From the NCBI GenBank assembly GCA_000711775.1, contig ARYC01000061.1, positions 62,001 to 126,000 on the forward strand: a stretch of DNA of 64,000 nt, read 5' to 3'. Position 1 is the first letter of the stretch; each line of letters begins with the position of its first letter. The notes under the pieces are model-generated. The model saw only the letters and a program-made list of their open reading frames with translations, had not been told where the DNA came from and searched no databases. This DNA comes from Oxytricha trifallax (lineage: Eukaryota; Ciliophora; Spirotrichea; Sporadotrichida; Oxytrichidae). Below, piece after piece: positions 1 through 12,035 of the stretch. Made by a program: the position numbers and the translations under genes.

Positions 1-3000
1 TTATTAAATGAAAAAGATTAGATATTTCATTAAGAAATTAATTAATAAAAATATTAATATTATGTCTCCTAGTTGTAAAAATGAATCGGGAAAACAAAAG
101 TGAAGGAATGAGATGGACTAGAACTAGTCCTATCACAGGCAAGAAACTCTGTATCAGAACGACTGCTGATTAAAGCCTGGGATAAAAGAAGAAAAGAGAA
201 TAATAAAGATTGGATGACCTAGAGTAGACGGATCTTGTATAAGTCCTGGGTTTGCATTTTGAGGGTTGTAAGTGCTTACCCTAGTGATTAGTCGTGATAT
301 CTACCCTTAATTATGTGCTAAAAACTATCTAAATAACTATTTCTCCAAGTTTGATTTCATCTGCTCTTGTAGGTTAAAGCAAGGAATGTGTAAATTTATT
401 ATAATTTATAATATTTTAATGAGTGGAATTAAATAATCTTTTGGCTATGAGGTAGTATCCTCCCCCCCTAATGTATACTTTTCTTTTTGTAGTCTGATAG
501 AGTTTTTGACGCTGAGTAATAGTAGCAGATAAACATGGAATGTGCGAGCAATAGTTTTGGAGCTATGGCTTCATCAAAGTCACTTTTATATATAAAAATC
601 AGGCTAGAAGGTAGAACACATCCCCCCCAATCTTCACATATTATATTTTCTTTTTGTAGTCTTGTAGAGTTTTTGACGCTGAGCAAGATTGTCAGAAGCG
701 CCTTTTGCTTGCGAGCAATAGTTTTCGAGCTACGACCAAAATTAAGTTCATTTTTATACATAAAAACATAATAAAAATAGTCAAAAATTAAAAATATTTT
801 TTGTTTTTATATTTTATTAAAAATCAATTTTTGGGTGTTTTTGTCATATCCTGAGCAAAAATATCATAATTAAAGTAGTAGTTTGAAATCTAACAAATTT
901 TGTCAAGAAATACATAATTAATGATAAAATTATTAAATTTGGGCAAAATTTGTTAGATTTCAAACTACTACTTTAATTATGATATTTTTGCTCAGGATAT
1001 GACAAAAACACCCAAAAATTGATTTTTAATAAAAATATATAAAATAAATTTTTTTAATTTTTGACTATATTTTATGATGTTTTTATGTATAAAATTGAAC
1101 TTCATTTTGGTCATAGCTCGAAAACTATCGCTCGCAAGCAAAAGGCGCTTCTGACAATCTTGCTCAGCGTCAAAAACTCTACAAGACTACAAAAAGAAAA
1201 TAGTACATTAGGGGGGGGATGTGTTCTACCTGCTAGCCAAAAATCATTATAAATTTTACAAAAAATTTCAAATTTTTCACAAAATTTAATTTCTCATAAA
1301 TTAACGATTTTAGCAATTTTTAGCTATATTAACAAATTATATCTAATTTAATATAATTTTATAAAGTGAACTTTAAAAGTTTTTACTGAAAATCTTAAAT
1401 GAAATTTAAAATTATTTTTAATTCACTTTATAAAATAAGGATCCCCCCCACAATTCTGGAATTTCCGATCGTTCCAGAATCATTCTGGAATCACCAAAAA
1501 TTCCAGAATCATGAATGAATTCCAGTCATAATTCTGGAATTCCAGAATTATGCTGGAATCTCTTGTAATAAATTCTTTAATATTATTTTTTTGAAATTCA
1601 TACTCTTTTTTCATTAATTAAAAAAAAAAGATGATTAAAATTTTGGGGAAATTTCATACTCATTAAAATTATAAAAAATACTTTATGAGACCGTTTTTGG
1701 ACTAAAATTTTTTGTTTATTTAGCTAATAAAATTATATAACTACAATCAACAAATTCCCCTCTAATTCATTGTAATAAAAATAATTGTTTTAATAATGAA
1801 TGAGTCATTATAATTTATATAATAAATTATGGGCCTTTCTATATATAAGATTTCTAAGAACTCTTATGCTTGTTAGGCTAGAATCGATCAGTTATATATC
1901 TATATAAATATTTCTTTTTTTAATGTGATATGATTCGAAGTTTACTCTATTTTTTACTTCTTATCTAAACTCAATTTTCTGTTTTTTTAATACTTCAGTG
2001 TCCCCCTTGATTAACGGATATAAGTTTGATGTTTCAATCCAATCATCTGTAATTATCCTACAACTCGTCACTATATGTTATCCAATTTTATTTATTGAGG
2101 TTTCTTCATTTATTAACGCAATTATTATCTTGAATACTTGAATAACGTAACAATATCCGTTTAATATTTAATCATTCAAGAAATCTTATACCACTATTAA
2201 AATAAAGATTTTTTTAATTAAAAGTACAATTCCTACACTGTTTTTAATTACTATTAATGAAAATAGGTTATTGCAATTTAAAAATTGTGAAATCCTAAAT
2301 ATTAAATAAAAATTTATTGTAAAACTAAACAACTTCTATGAAGGTGTTTATGATTAAACATTTATACTTCAAGAATTATTAATCTTAATAGATTTGAACT
2401 GAAAAATACTACTATTTAAAGATAGAAATAAAATTTTATAACTATAAATTGACACTCTACCAAACAAATTACTTAATAAATAGTAGATAATATCAGTGAA
2501 ATAATGTAATTTTAATTTAGAATGTAAAAGCAAATTGTAGGATTGACTGTGGTCTATTTTTGAAAAATTTCTATATTAAACATGTAATTAAGAAATAAAA
2601 ATAGTAGGATAAAGTCAATGATTGATTCACAGCTTTATTATTTTCATATATTACAAATTTATTTCATAAAGACTTAAATTTATAAGCTGATTTAAGTATG
2701 GGAAATATATGTTGATTTTATATAATAATAATAATTATAATAATATCTGTAAGTATCATTTTACTATGAGAGTTTAAATTTGTGATAATTGACAAAGTTC
2801 TCAGAATTATTCAACATCTTATTTGCAGAGAATAATAACAGAATTGTATAAACGAGGTAAAAATATGATAAAATTTATTCAAATTTATGCGATTGTAAAT
2901 TATTTTAAGTTATAGAAAAATAAATTTTCAAAAAAAATTGATGGATATTTTAAATAAAATTATTTTTTTTCTCAGGCTATAAAGTGATTATAAAAATTTG

Positions 3001-4811
3001 AAAATTATTAGTCATTTTATGTATTTTTTTTAAAAAAATAGTTATCATGAAATTATATTAAAATTACCTGGAATTCCAGATTCATGATGGAATTCCAGCA
3101 TGGTGCTGGAATTCTTATTCTGGAATTCCAGAATGATTCTGGAACGATCGGAAATTCCAGAATTGTGGGGGGGATCCTAAAATAATAATAAATTAGATAT
3201 AATTTGTTAATATAGTTAAAAATTGCTAAAATCGTTAATTTTAGAGAAATTAAATTTTGTGAAAAATTTGAAATTTTTTGTAAAATTTATAATGATTTTT
3301 ATATATAAAAAGTGACTTTGATGAAGCCATAGCTCCAAAACTATTGCTCGCACATTCCATGTTTATTTGCTACTATTACTCAGTGTCAAAAACTTTATCA
3401 GACTACAAAAAGAAAAGTATACATTAGGGGGGGAGGATACTACCTCATAGCCAATCTTTTAACTAAGAGACAGTGATCAAGAGAGATACTTAAAATTCCC
3501 TGAGTTGCATTATTTTTTAGCAAAATAAACATTGTCTCAATTATAAAACCCCTTTAGTCAATAAAGAATGAAGATTGGGGATTTAGAATAATAAAATTAA
3601 GAACAAATTATTATTGGCGTAAATTATTAATATATTGTCTAATTATTAAAATCATTGGCTTGAATAATTGTGTCTATAAAATAAAGCAATCAAAGTGCAT
3701 AAATTTGTTTTTACCATAATTATAATTAATTTCAGCCAATTATAATTTAATTTTAATTTTATAATTCTTAATCTCCTATCTTCATTCTTAGTTGACTAAC
3801 GGGGTTTTAAAATCTTAACTTTGATTGATTTGCTAATTATTTTGTTATTTTTTACTATTGTAGAATTAAATAAAATCTTTGAAAATATTTATTTAGTTAT
3901 CTTTATATGACATTTAAAATTTATTAGAGAAGAATTATCTTTTTAATTATTGAATTTACTTTAGTGTAAATATCTTTATAATTATTTAATAAATCAATCT
4001 TTTCAATTAATTAATAATTCTAGTAATAAATAGCTTTGTCGTGTGAACGCTTTATAAATTATTATTAATGTTTGTAATATTATTTTTTGTTAAGTTTTAA
4101 TTGCTTTAATCTATTGTCACATTAGTTTTATTAAATGTGGATATTATATTTTGAATTATTTCTTTTCTTTAAATATTCCCCTTTATCTCATAATTTATAT
4201 TGGATTATGCTATATCATTATAAAATGTAGAAACTATTTATTTTTCATTTTCTTTAGTAAAGTGAATATAATAATAACTCTATTCAAATAATAGAATTAA
4301 AATAATATTGTAATTTATTTAAATTTATTTTGGGATATGAAATTAGACAATTCGCTTAATTAAAGCTAATTATTGAATATTTTTAATTATTTTAAAACTT
4401 TCAAAAATTAGTATTTGTAACTTCCAAGATTTTAGAAAATTATAGTAAAAGATAAAATTTTAACTATAAAAATAATAAAAAGAGTTTAATTATAGCATAT
4501 ATCACCCAATTAAATTTAGTATGATTTGAATCTTAGATGCCATTTAGTTTTTCAACATTTCCTATTACAAAATCTTACATTGTATAAACTTTTGTTATTA
4601 AATTCGTGTAGTCAGAAGTTTTTATCCCAATAATATTAAATGGTGTTTTTGCTTGGCAGCCCTCTTTTAAATCAAATAATTAAACTGTGTTAAATACATT
4701 ACTTGGTCTTTTGCAAAATATAAAGTTTTCATTAAAGAAAAAACTATTTATATCTCTAACTGAGCATATTATTATTTAAAATATTATTAGAAGTTTTTGC
4801 TTCGTTCTCAT
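1..4811 (-). CDS. Secreted-protein family, copy 5 (alpha type), 3' part beyond window, split by nested transposon
   Basis: The start ATG is read from 4811 downwards. The first segment (about 4811-4570) encodes a signal peptide (MRTKQKLLIIFQIIIC) followed by FIFCKRPS, KEGCQAK and LITKVYTMQDF, matching copies 2 and 4. A second segment near 3453-3490 encodes LDHCLLVKR. The frame resumes below 442 with FNSTHQN and PTRADEIKLGE (about 440-300). Between these lies the 3-kb element at 443-3452, and removing it with one 8-base duplication joins KR to FNSTH in frame. The C-terminal module seen in copies 2 and 4 (NGVLATTRQN) is not visible before the window edge. The frame stays open over 300-60, where composition changes, so that stretch may be an insert. 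The family is not recognised. A small N-terminal hydrophobic stretch implies secretion or ER entry. Confidence 0.6.
602..1238. mobile_element. Foldback element nested in the 443-3452 transposon
   Basis: Almost the whole element is a palindrome: arms of about 300 bp meet near 920. The ends begin GGCTAGAAGGTAGAACACA and carry the same seven-C run as the host element. The flanks are 8-base duplications AAAAATCA at 594-601 and 1239-1246. Terminal similarity to the outer element (GGCTA..AGGTAG, then a C run, then TTTTTGTAGTCT and TTTTTGACGCTGAG) shows that the two belong to one family. It has no coding capacity. It would form a cruciform or long hairpin. Confidence 0.85.
1439..3177. mobile_element. 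Second nested inverted-repeat element with 8-bp duplication
   Basis: The ends are GGATCCCCCCCACAATTCTG and its reverse complement, with inverted repeats of about 110 bp built from repeated ATTCTGGAATTCCAG units. The flanks are 8-base duplications TAAAATAA at 1431-1438 and 3178-3185. The interior (about 1560-3060) is AT-rich with no supported frame. It shares the GG start, a C7 run and the 8-bp duplication with the two related elements around it, but its repeat sequence differs, so it is probably a distinct subfamily. Confidence 0.82.
3544..3811. repeat. Foldback repeat, possible MITE inside copy 5
   Basis: An imperfect inverted repeat pairs 3544-3591 (ATAAAACCCCTTTAGTCAA...) with about 3766-3811, with AT-rich sequence between. 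It lies in a non-coding stretch of secreted-family copy 5, between its first and second coding segments. No target duplication was identified. It may be a decayed miniature transposon or part of an IES. Confidence 0.45.
3812..4569. other. AT-rich insert within copy 5, no coding seen
   Basis: This stretch is very AT-rich, with no frame resembling the family modules. It separates the signal-peptide segment from the CLLVKR segment of copy 5 and is therefore most likely an IES or intron. The exact pointers were not determined. Confidence 0.4.
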
Positions 4812-4828
4812 TTGGATCTTGAAGTTTT

Positions 4829-5116
4829 GGGAGGGGGAAGTTTCCTACCCCAACATTTAAATTGATAATATACCTAATCCCTATTTAAAAAACATTTTTA
4901 ATATATATTTATCCATTGTCTCCTTATATTTTGTCTAAAAGGTTGCAATAATTATTTTAATTCATAATTTATATAACCTTGATATAATATTTTTTATTTT
5001 TATGATTATAAAAATAATACTTGACGTTAAAATATGAATTATTATAACATAATTAATGATGAAGATTTTGAGGGAAAAATCATATATTTTATGTATAAAG
5101 CAGGAAACTTCCTCCC
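4829..5116. mobile_element. MITE, family GGGAGGAAGTTTCCT, copy 1
   Basis: The left end is GGGAGGGGGAAGTTTCCTAC and the right end GCAGGAAACTTCCTCCC, an imperfect inverted repeat of about 20 bp. An internal block, CATAATTAATGATGAAGATT, is shared with the second copy at 57926-58279. The element has no coding capacity. It lies immediately upstream of the start codon of secreted-family copy 5 (start at 4811). Target duplication here is degenerate. Confidence 0.7.
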
Positions 5117-5595
5117 TGGAATTTTTATGTTTACATTTATATATTTTTAGGGTTTTAAAGTATATTATTAAATATTAATAATTATAACAAATTATTTTTT
5201 ACCCTTTCTTTTGAAAAAGATTTATTGAAATTACTAGAAGAGATTTTTTTATTAATTTAAAATCCTAATATATTTCTTTATAAGATATTTTACTTTTTTT
5301 AAATTACAAATTGTAAAGAAAATCTTTATTATAACATCAAATTTTTCAAAATAACCTAAATAAATATAATTTACCCATCTAAATTTTTAGAATAATTTTA
5401 TATATATATATATTAAATTTTCTTATATTTCTATTTTGTAATATATTGTACCTCATTTATAGTTAGTTTTGCATATTTATTTCACATCAAAAGCAATTAA
5501 TTTATTATTATTTATTTAATTAAAAGCTATAAAGCTAACAATTTAGAGAAATGTAATATTATAATTTATGAAATTTCTATCTTATGTATAAAATA

Positions 5596-8263
5596 TCAAT
5601 TTAAATATATATCCTTGTAAATGATTCCTTAAAAATCATAATCCTATATATTTGAATTCGAGTCTTAGAATTTAAACTTTTACTCATTTTACAATTATAA
5701 TGGTTCTGTTTTCGTACAATTCTATCGAGTTGTAGCAAGAACTCCATTTACAAGAATTAAATCAAATTTAGCTTCTAGCCCTACCATCTATGAGATCTCA
5801 TTTCTTTCGAATCCTACTTCTTTAACTTCAATATATTCAGGTTTATATATGTGTGAACCAATATAGAATATCATTCATAATTATAAAAACAGATTTTATA
5901 AAACTATTTTTGCGGCTAGCAGGTATTTTCTCCAGCCTTATTAGAGAGAAAATAGGATATTATTAATTTATAAACAAATTAAAAATTGAAAGATTATGAT
6001 ATAAGTTTTACACTTGCTGGCTTTTAAATTAAAGATAAATTAAAAATAAAAATTAAATAGAATTTATATTATTAATTACATCTACTACTTAAACTTCATC
6101 TGCTCTAGTAACTTAAAGCAAGGAATGTATAAATTTATTTATATTTTTTAACTTTTTTAATGTGTGGAATTAAAGAATTTTTTAACTAAGAGGCAATGGT
6201 CAACAGTTGTGCTTAAAAATGCCCAACTTGTTTCTTTTCCTAACATTATGTAAGAAGTTTCAATTTTATCTGCTTTGCTTTCATTTTGAGGAATAAAATT
6301 ATTATCTTGGATATCTTAATTGAGTTAATCTTAAATATTTTTGATTTAATCTTTACTATTTAAGAAATAAATTTTGAATTGGAATAAAATACAAATATAT
6401 TTTGCATATGATGTTAAAGTAATCTAAATAAAGTAAAAAATACCTTATATAAAGTAATCTGCTTATAAGAAATTAAATTGAAAAAAAAAGTTATAAAATT
6501 TAATTAATTAATTTTTCCGAATATTTTGGATTATTGCTATAATAAGTTTAGTCGTATGAACTCTTTACAAATTATTATTATTGTAGGAATTAATTGGAAT
6601 TATGAAAATATATTAAAATTAAAATTAATTATTTATTATTAATTAAAATTACCTTCAGTTATGTTTTTGGAAATGTCTCCAAAATCTATCAATATTATAA
6701 TCTCTGGATAGCGCATTAAAAATGAGACAGTGGTTGTTATTGCTATAGTGATTTTATCTCATCACTCAAGTGAGAAAAACTCGATATACTCTTTGTGGTA
6801 GTTAGCTCAAAATCAAAATATCTCTTTCCTAGGATAATTCAGGAATATTGACATTAGTAAAGTCCAGTTAAAATTTAGGGATCTAAATTATAATCAATTT
6901 TAATTTTAATTTTGAGTCCCTTTGGATTTGATAACTGTCATAATTATAATTTTTAATTAATTTAATTTAGATTTATTTTTCGAAATCAAATCTATTCATA
7001 CTATAATGTTTGACATATTGCTTATTGTTACATTTTAATGACTTCCATTTACAGTTTTTATAGCTAAATTTGATCAAGTTAGAGATTTTTAGGATTTACT
7101 TTTTTCATATTGTAGAAATATATTCAAAATTTGAAAAATACTTTAATCAAATTTATTATAACTTAAAATTTTGGCAGTTTAAGTTGGCCAATTTAAACAA
7201 TCTTGGCCTTGTTCGATAGAGAATTTAAAATTAGCTTGACTTTATTATTGGCGGTACTATTTTATCGCATTCCTGGAGCGAGATATCTTGATATTAACTA
7301 AACACATCTAAATTCATTAAATTATATACCCACATTAAAGTGAAGTTTTCTCGCTCCGGGATGCGATAAAATAGTACCGGCAATAATAAAGTCCAGCTAT
7401 TTTTAAATTCTTTATTGAATGAGCCCAAAATCGTTTAAATTGGCCAACTTTAACTGCCAAGATTTTAAGTTATAAAAAATTTGATTTAAATCATTTTTCA
7501 AATTTTGAATGTATTCCTACAATAGCTTATTGAATGTATATTGGAGTTGACATTCAATTAGTCTGCATTTTCAAAATAAGAAGAGACCAGTTATTTTTCA
7601 CTTTCTTTATTATTATTCTATATTAAAATAATAATAATATTAAATGAGGGCAAAGAATTTGAATTTTTATATTTTGAGTTATAAAGATATAAATATTTAC
7701 AAACAAGCCTTTATGTTCAATTTTTTTAAGAAGGGCAGAGTATTTAAATATAATAAACATAAATGCATATGTGATGTAATCAATGTAAAATTTAATTTTC
7801 TTCGAAAATCAAATAAATCAAACAAATTATCTTGAAATGTTAGTAAGTAAAATCTATAATAAGAAAATTCTTCTTTAAATATATAAATTAAATTAATAAA
7901 ATTCTTAATATGATAATTACGCTATCCGATATTATTTTAAATTTACTTTATTTAAAATCTTTGTCAATTTCTTTTAAATCACTATTTTGCTAAGATTCCC
8001 ATATTTTACCTTAAATAAAATCCTTCATAGAATAAACTTTTGTAATTAGATTTGTTTTATTTAATAGCCGGGATTTCCATGATATTTAAAGGGGTTCTCG
8101 CTTGGCAACCCTCTCTTAAAACATCTAAATTAATTGTAGCAAACGTATCACTTGGTTTTTTGCAAAAGAGGAAGCTTTTACTAAAGAAAAAACCATTTAT
8201 TTCTCTAAATGAGCATATTATTATTATTACTGATATTATTTGAAGTATTTGTTTCTTTCTCAT
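5596..8263 (-). CDS. Secreted-protein family, copy 4 (alpha type)
   Basis: The start ATG at 8263 opens a signal peptide (MRKKQILQIISVIIIICSF), then FLFCKKPSDTF, a VLREGCQA motif and YKSLFYEGF (to about 8010). Later segments are VDHCLLVKKFFNSTH (about 6190-6150), VTRADEVQ (about 6120-6090) and a C-terminal module EAKFDLILVNGVLATTRQN (about 5830-5700), ending ...YKDIYLN-TGA at 5596. Copy 2 ends with the same IYKDIYLN-TGA, which fixes the 3' end. The intervening stretches hold AT-rich inserts and a foldback element (7110-7522). The family is not recognised. Conserved features are one early Cys pair, an N-glycosylation-type NST and the RADEV motif. Confidence 0.7.
7110..7522. mobile_element. Foldback element with TA duplication (Tc1/mariner-like MITE)
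   Basis: The element is an almost complete palindrome: TTGTAGAAATATATTCAAAA at the left pairs with the right end ...GTATTCCTACAA, and the arms extend inward through GGTACTATTTTATCGCAT to a spacer of roughly 70 bp around 7275-7345. It is flanked by TA at 7108-7109 and 7523-7524, as expected for Tc1/mariner-type insertion. It has no coding capacity. It lies in a non-coding stretch of secreted-family copy 4. Confidence 0.7.
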
Positions 8264-8975
8264 TTTAATGTTGGAATTTTTATGTGTTAGATTACGTTTA
8301 TATATTTTTGGGGGTTTTGAATTTATTATTATATACTATAATTTATCATATCAAATTTAACTCTACTATATTATAGAGAAAGATTTATTTAAATGACTAG
8401 AAGAGATTTTCGTTTATAATTTCAAATCCAAATATATATAATTATAAGATATTTTACATTTTATTAAATTACAAGTTTACATGAAAATCTATATCATTAA
8501 AATTATTTAATTCTGGTTTGCAATAAATTTATTTAGAAATTAATTTTTATTTAACCTTATATAAATTTATTAATAAATTAAACCTTAAGTTAAATATATT
8601 ATTATAATTTATAATAAAATAAATTAATAGATTTAATTATACTTCTCTTCAATTACATTTTCATTATTATAAAATGCTTTTTAATATAATAGAAAATGTT
8701 AATCTATTTAATATCTAAAGATGATTAACTGCATTTATCATTAATATTTCAATATATGATTTTGAGACAATTTTTTAAAAAATTTCAAATAAAAAAAAGT
8801 ATATTTTGAAAAATTTGAATTAACTTTACTTTCAAAGATTACTTAAGATTTTTATTCTCCAAATTTATTAATATGAAAGTGATGTATAGAAATGTATATA
8901 TTTTCAAAAATATTTTGATAAACTTAATTCTGAGTTACTTTTATAAGTCTTTAGTGTCTGTTTCTAAATATTAAT
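8264..8975. other. Intergenic, AT-rich, between copies 4 and 3
   Basis: This spacer runs from the start of copy 4 to the stop of copy 3. It is composed almost entirely of A and T, with short homopolymer and AT runs. No coding, RNA or repeat feature could be supported. Confidence 0.4.
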
Positions 8976-11121
8976 TCATTTCTCTATTTTAAGGTAAAAC
9001 TTCTCATCTTCTATTAATCCACACCTTCTCGATATATCTTGTGCATTTTAATCAAATTTATTATTATTAGCATCAGTTTTTGTGCTAGTTATTTAGTAAA
9101 ATATTTGAATAAAGTTATATAACTTGTTATTAATATTAAAAATCTAAAATTAAATTGAAGACATATATAGTAATTGGTTTTTATTTCATTAAATCGATAA
9201 ATTAGAATGTTCATGAATTGTTAAGTTTAATTACACAACTAATAAAAATAAATAAACAAATTTTATGCAAAAAAATATTCAAATCATTTATTCTTTGATA
9301 TTCAGTAATTTAATCTTTTTTTGAGAAAATTAACATTGTATTGTAAAGAAAATATATATATATATATATAATTTTTTAAATAAAGTTATAACTCCATCTA
9401 TCAAAATATATGGAACTTTAGTAATCAAACCAATTACCTCTGATTCTTAAATTTCGGTAACTTAAATGCTTATAATTTCAGATTCTCGAGGGCAAAAACA
9501 AGATTTATGTAAATAAGTAATCATAAAGTCACCCTATTTTACTTCATCAGCTCTAATTGTTATTAGTTTAGAAATAAAAAACGAAATAAATTCATAAAAT
9601 TCATCTTATTTACATTTTCAATACAAATCTATTTAAGAAATTTTTATTACAACATGAATTTCTTTAATAAAAAAGCTATATTTATAAATATTAAATTTAG
9701 AATGAGTGGAATTATGCTCTTATTTTATGTAAACACATAGTTCCGGAACAATCCTCATAAAAGAAAGAGGATCCTATTTTAATACAAACTTTATAATTTT
9801 CTATAGACTTCCTACCTAATTAACTTCAGCAGTTACTTGTATATCTTTATATATTGATATGTTTTATATTAGTTTTGTAGTTTAGATCTTCTGTAAAATT
9901 CCTTAAGATTAAAATTCTGATTGTTTTTTATCGTTAATAGAAATATATAAAAATAATAAAAATAGAACTTTTAAGCTAATTTTTAAGAATTTCTTTTTTG
10001 TTCTTACTTACTATATCTTTCATATCTAATAATGAAATATTGGTACTTGATATATTAAGTGTTTTGCTAAAGTTATTACTAAATTACTTATTTAATATTT
10101 TTACAAATTAAAAATCAAACCTAAGTTTGGTTTTAATTAATTAAATAATAAACCCATTTTTGGGATTTTCTTGAAATAAATTGATTAATTTCTAATTAAT
10201 CGGTATCAATTTTTTAATTAACTTAACTAATGTATTTATAAATGAATAATTTATATAGTTTTAATTATTTACGATAATTTGAATAAATGTCTTAATACCT
10301 AAAAAAAGATATTAATAACCAGTTAATTTAAAAATTTCTAATTTTTCCTTTTATATTAATGAATTTAGTGAGATTTAACAATATTTTTTTATCATATTAT
10401 TTATATCTTGCAATACTTTCTAATACTTATTTTTCCGATTGTTGTTATTGAGAAATGATGAATTATTTGTATCCATCTCTTTGTGAAGAATCCATTACTT
10501 CACTCAAATATTAATAATAGTTTGAGACAAGTTCTTTTTCATTAATTGGCTCATTATTGAATTCTTCCCAATAAAAATATAAATATAGATTTAATCCCTA
10601 TTATCAGAGTAATTGTAAACTTTAGTTATTAAGTTAAAACTTTCCTCGAATTAAATTTCCCCAATTTTGTCTGGAATATATACCAAACAGCCTTCCCTCA
10701 CATCTTTAAATTAATTTTATTATAATATTTATAATAAACTCAGAGTTTTATACTAATTTTGATTTAAAATATTTTGAGTTGAAAATTAATTAAAATTTAC
10801 AAATCTTTAAGTTAAGTTGGTTGTATATTTGTGCCAAGAGCCTATTTGCATAAAAGGGAGATAAAAATATATAAAGCATCAATTAACTTTAAATATTTGT
10901 TTGCAAAATTTAGCAGTATAAATGCTTAAAATATTAGTCAAAACACGGAATTAGGATTTATTTGAAATAAAAAATGATTTAGGGATTAATGCATGATTTT
11001 TTAGAAAATAAAAATCTTATAAATTCTTTATTTTTTTGATTAGATAATTCATTTTTAATCCTATTATCTATAAGTGCCCGTTCATAAAACTTAACTAGAT
11101 TTGACAAATTAACAACTCCAT
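8976..11121 (-). CDS. Secreted-protein family, copy 3 (beta type)
   Basis: The hydrophobic N-terminus MELLICQIQLSFMNG is read from 11121; a start further upstream is possible. Segments follow: KDVREGCLVYIPDKIGE and FNLITKVYNYSDNRD (about 10710-10600), WEEFNNEPINEKELVSNYYQ (about 10570-10440), ELCVYIKQEHNSTHSK (about 9760-9700), RADEV and CFCP-type residues (about 9560-9400), KQLAQKLM (about 9090-9060), then RRCGLIEDEKFYLKIEK-TGA ending at 8976. The beta type differs from alpha in its C-terminus and in the WEEFNNEP module. It is closest to copy 1. Function is not recognised. Confidence 0.65.
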
Positions 11122-11642
11122 GAATTTAAATAAAATGAAAGTGTTAAAATGAGTATTTAAAGTTTTATTGGTGATCTATTGATTTTATAGGATATTATGT
11201 CCATTTTTACTAAGTGAATTATTATAACTCTAAGTAATTAAAATTAGATAAAAATAATTATCATAATATTTAATGTCAATATTGATTTATTTTGTGTGCA
11301 TATAATTTTGAGAATTGAAAATTGTAATTGCGATAATAAAATATTATAGATACATTATTCATGAGATAATAATCTCTTAACTACTTATAGGATTTCCTTT
11401 CTGCTAAGAGTTTATAATCAACTCAAAAAAACTCTTTAATTAAAATTTAAGGATTTCATTAATCAGATAGTGGCATTGGTAAATTAATAATCATTAATTA
11501 TTAAATTTTGACTATGACTATTTCATAATAAATCTAACCTTCATTTAATATTGGCTGATTTGAATGAGTTGAAATGGCAGTTATGAATTTATAATACTAT
11601 GAAAAATACTCACTTCAAAGATGATTATTTTTAATTTTCGAG

Positions 11643-11981
11643 ATGTCTTCAAATTATATGAACAGAGTGCGAAATTCCACGCCGTAAAGGAATAGTTAAA
11701 GATTTATAACAGTTAACACAAAACCTATGAATAAAGTTTCATTCCTTAAATATAAAACCTAAGCAGTCCTAAAAAGAAAGCTCAAAATAAAGAATGGGAG
11801 ACTTGAGCGCAGTATGTTACCCTATAAAACTGGTTCCTTTATAATTATATAATAAATGAAAGAAATATTTTGGATCTTATTTATGATTGAAGAAATTCAT
11901 ATCTAATTTGCAATAAACTATGTCGAGAAACAATTTAAATATTTTTATTAAAAAATAAAATTACTAATATACGAGTTTTGA
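11643..11981 (+). CDS. Small hypothetical ORF between copies 3 and 2
   Basis: A 112-codon frame with ciliate code runs from ATG 11643 to TGA 11981. The first 70 residues (MSSNYMNRVRNSTPQRNSQR..., rich in K, R and N) have a less AT-biased base composition than the flanks. The rest is AT-rich and may be read-through into non-coding DNA. It lies on the strand opposite to the tandem family. It could be a small gene, or a stray macronuclear-destined segment of another gene. There is no recognisable domain. Confidence 0.3.
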
Positions 11982-12035
11982 GGTTTTGAATGGCAACACC
12001 TATTATTTATATTCCTTTCATCCAAGAAAACATAA

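Larger units (their letters stand above)
443..3452. mobile_element. Nested inverted-repeat DNA transposon (outer element), 8-bp target duplication
   Basis: The ends begin GGCTATGAGGTAGTATCC (443) and end with its reverse complement (3452). Terminal inverted repeats of about 160 bp pair 443-600 with 3291-3452. The flanks are direct 8-base repeats AATCTTTT at 435-442 and 3453-3460. There is no convincing transposase frame, so it looks non-autonomous. It carries two younger elements (602-1238 and 1439-3177). It sits inside a coding segment of copy 5 of the secreted-protein family. The 8-bp duplication and GG terminus would suit hAT or Merlin-like elements, but the superfamily is not settled. Confidence 0.85.

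Noticed and set aside
8052-8243. Plus-strand frame opposite the start of copy 4
   Set aside because: The minus strand encodes a signal peptide and family motifs conserved in other copies.
9350-9372. (TA)n run
   Set aside because: Simple low-complexity DNA, common throughout the AT-rich spacers.
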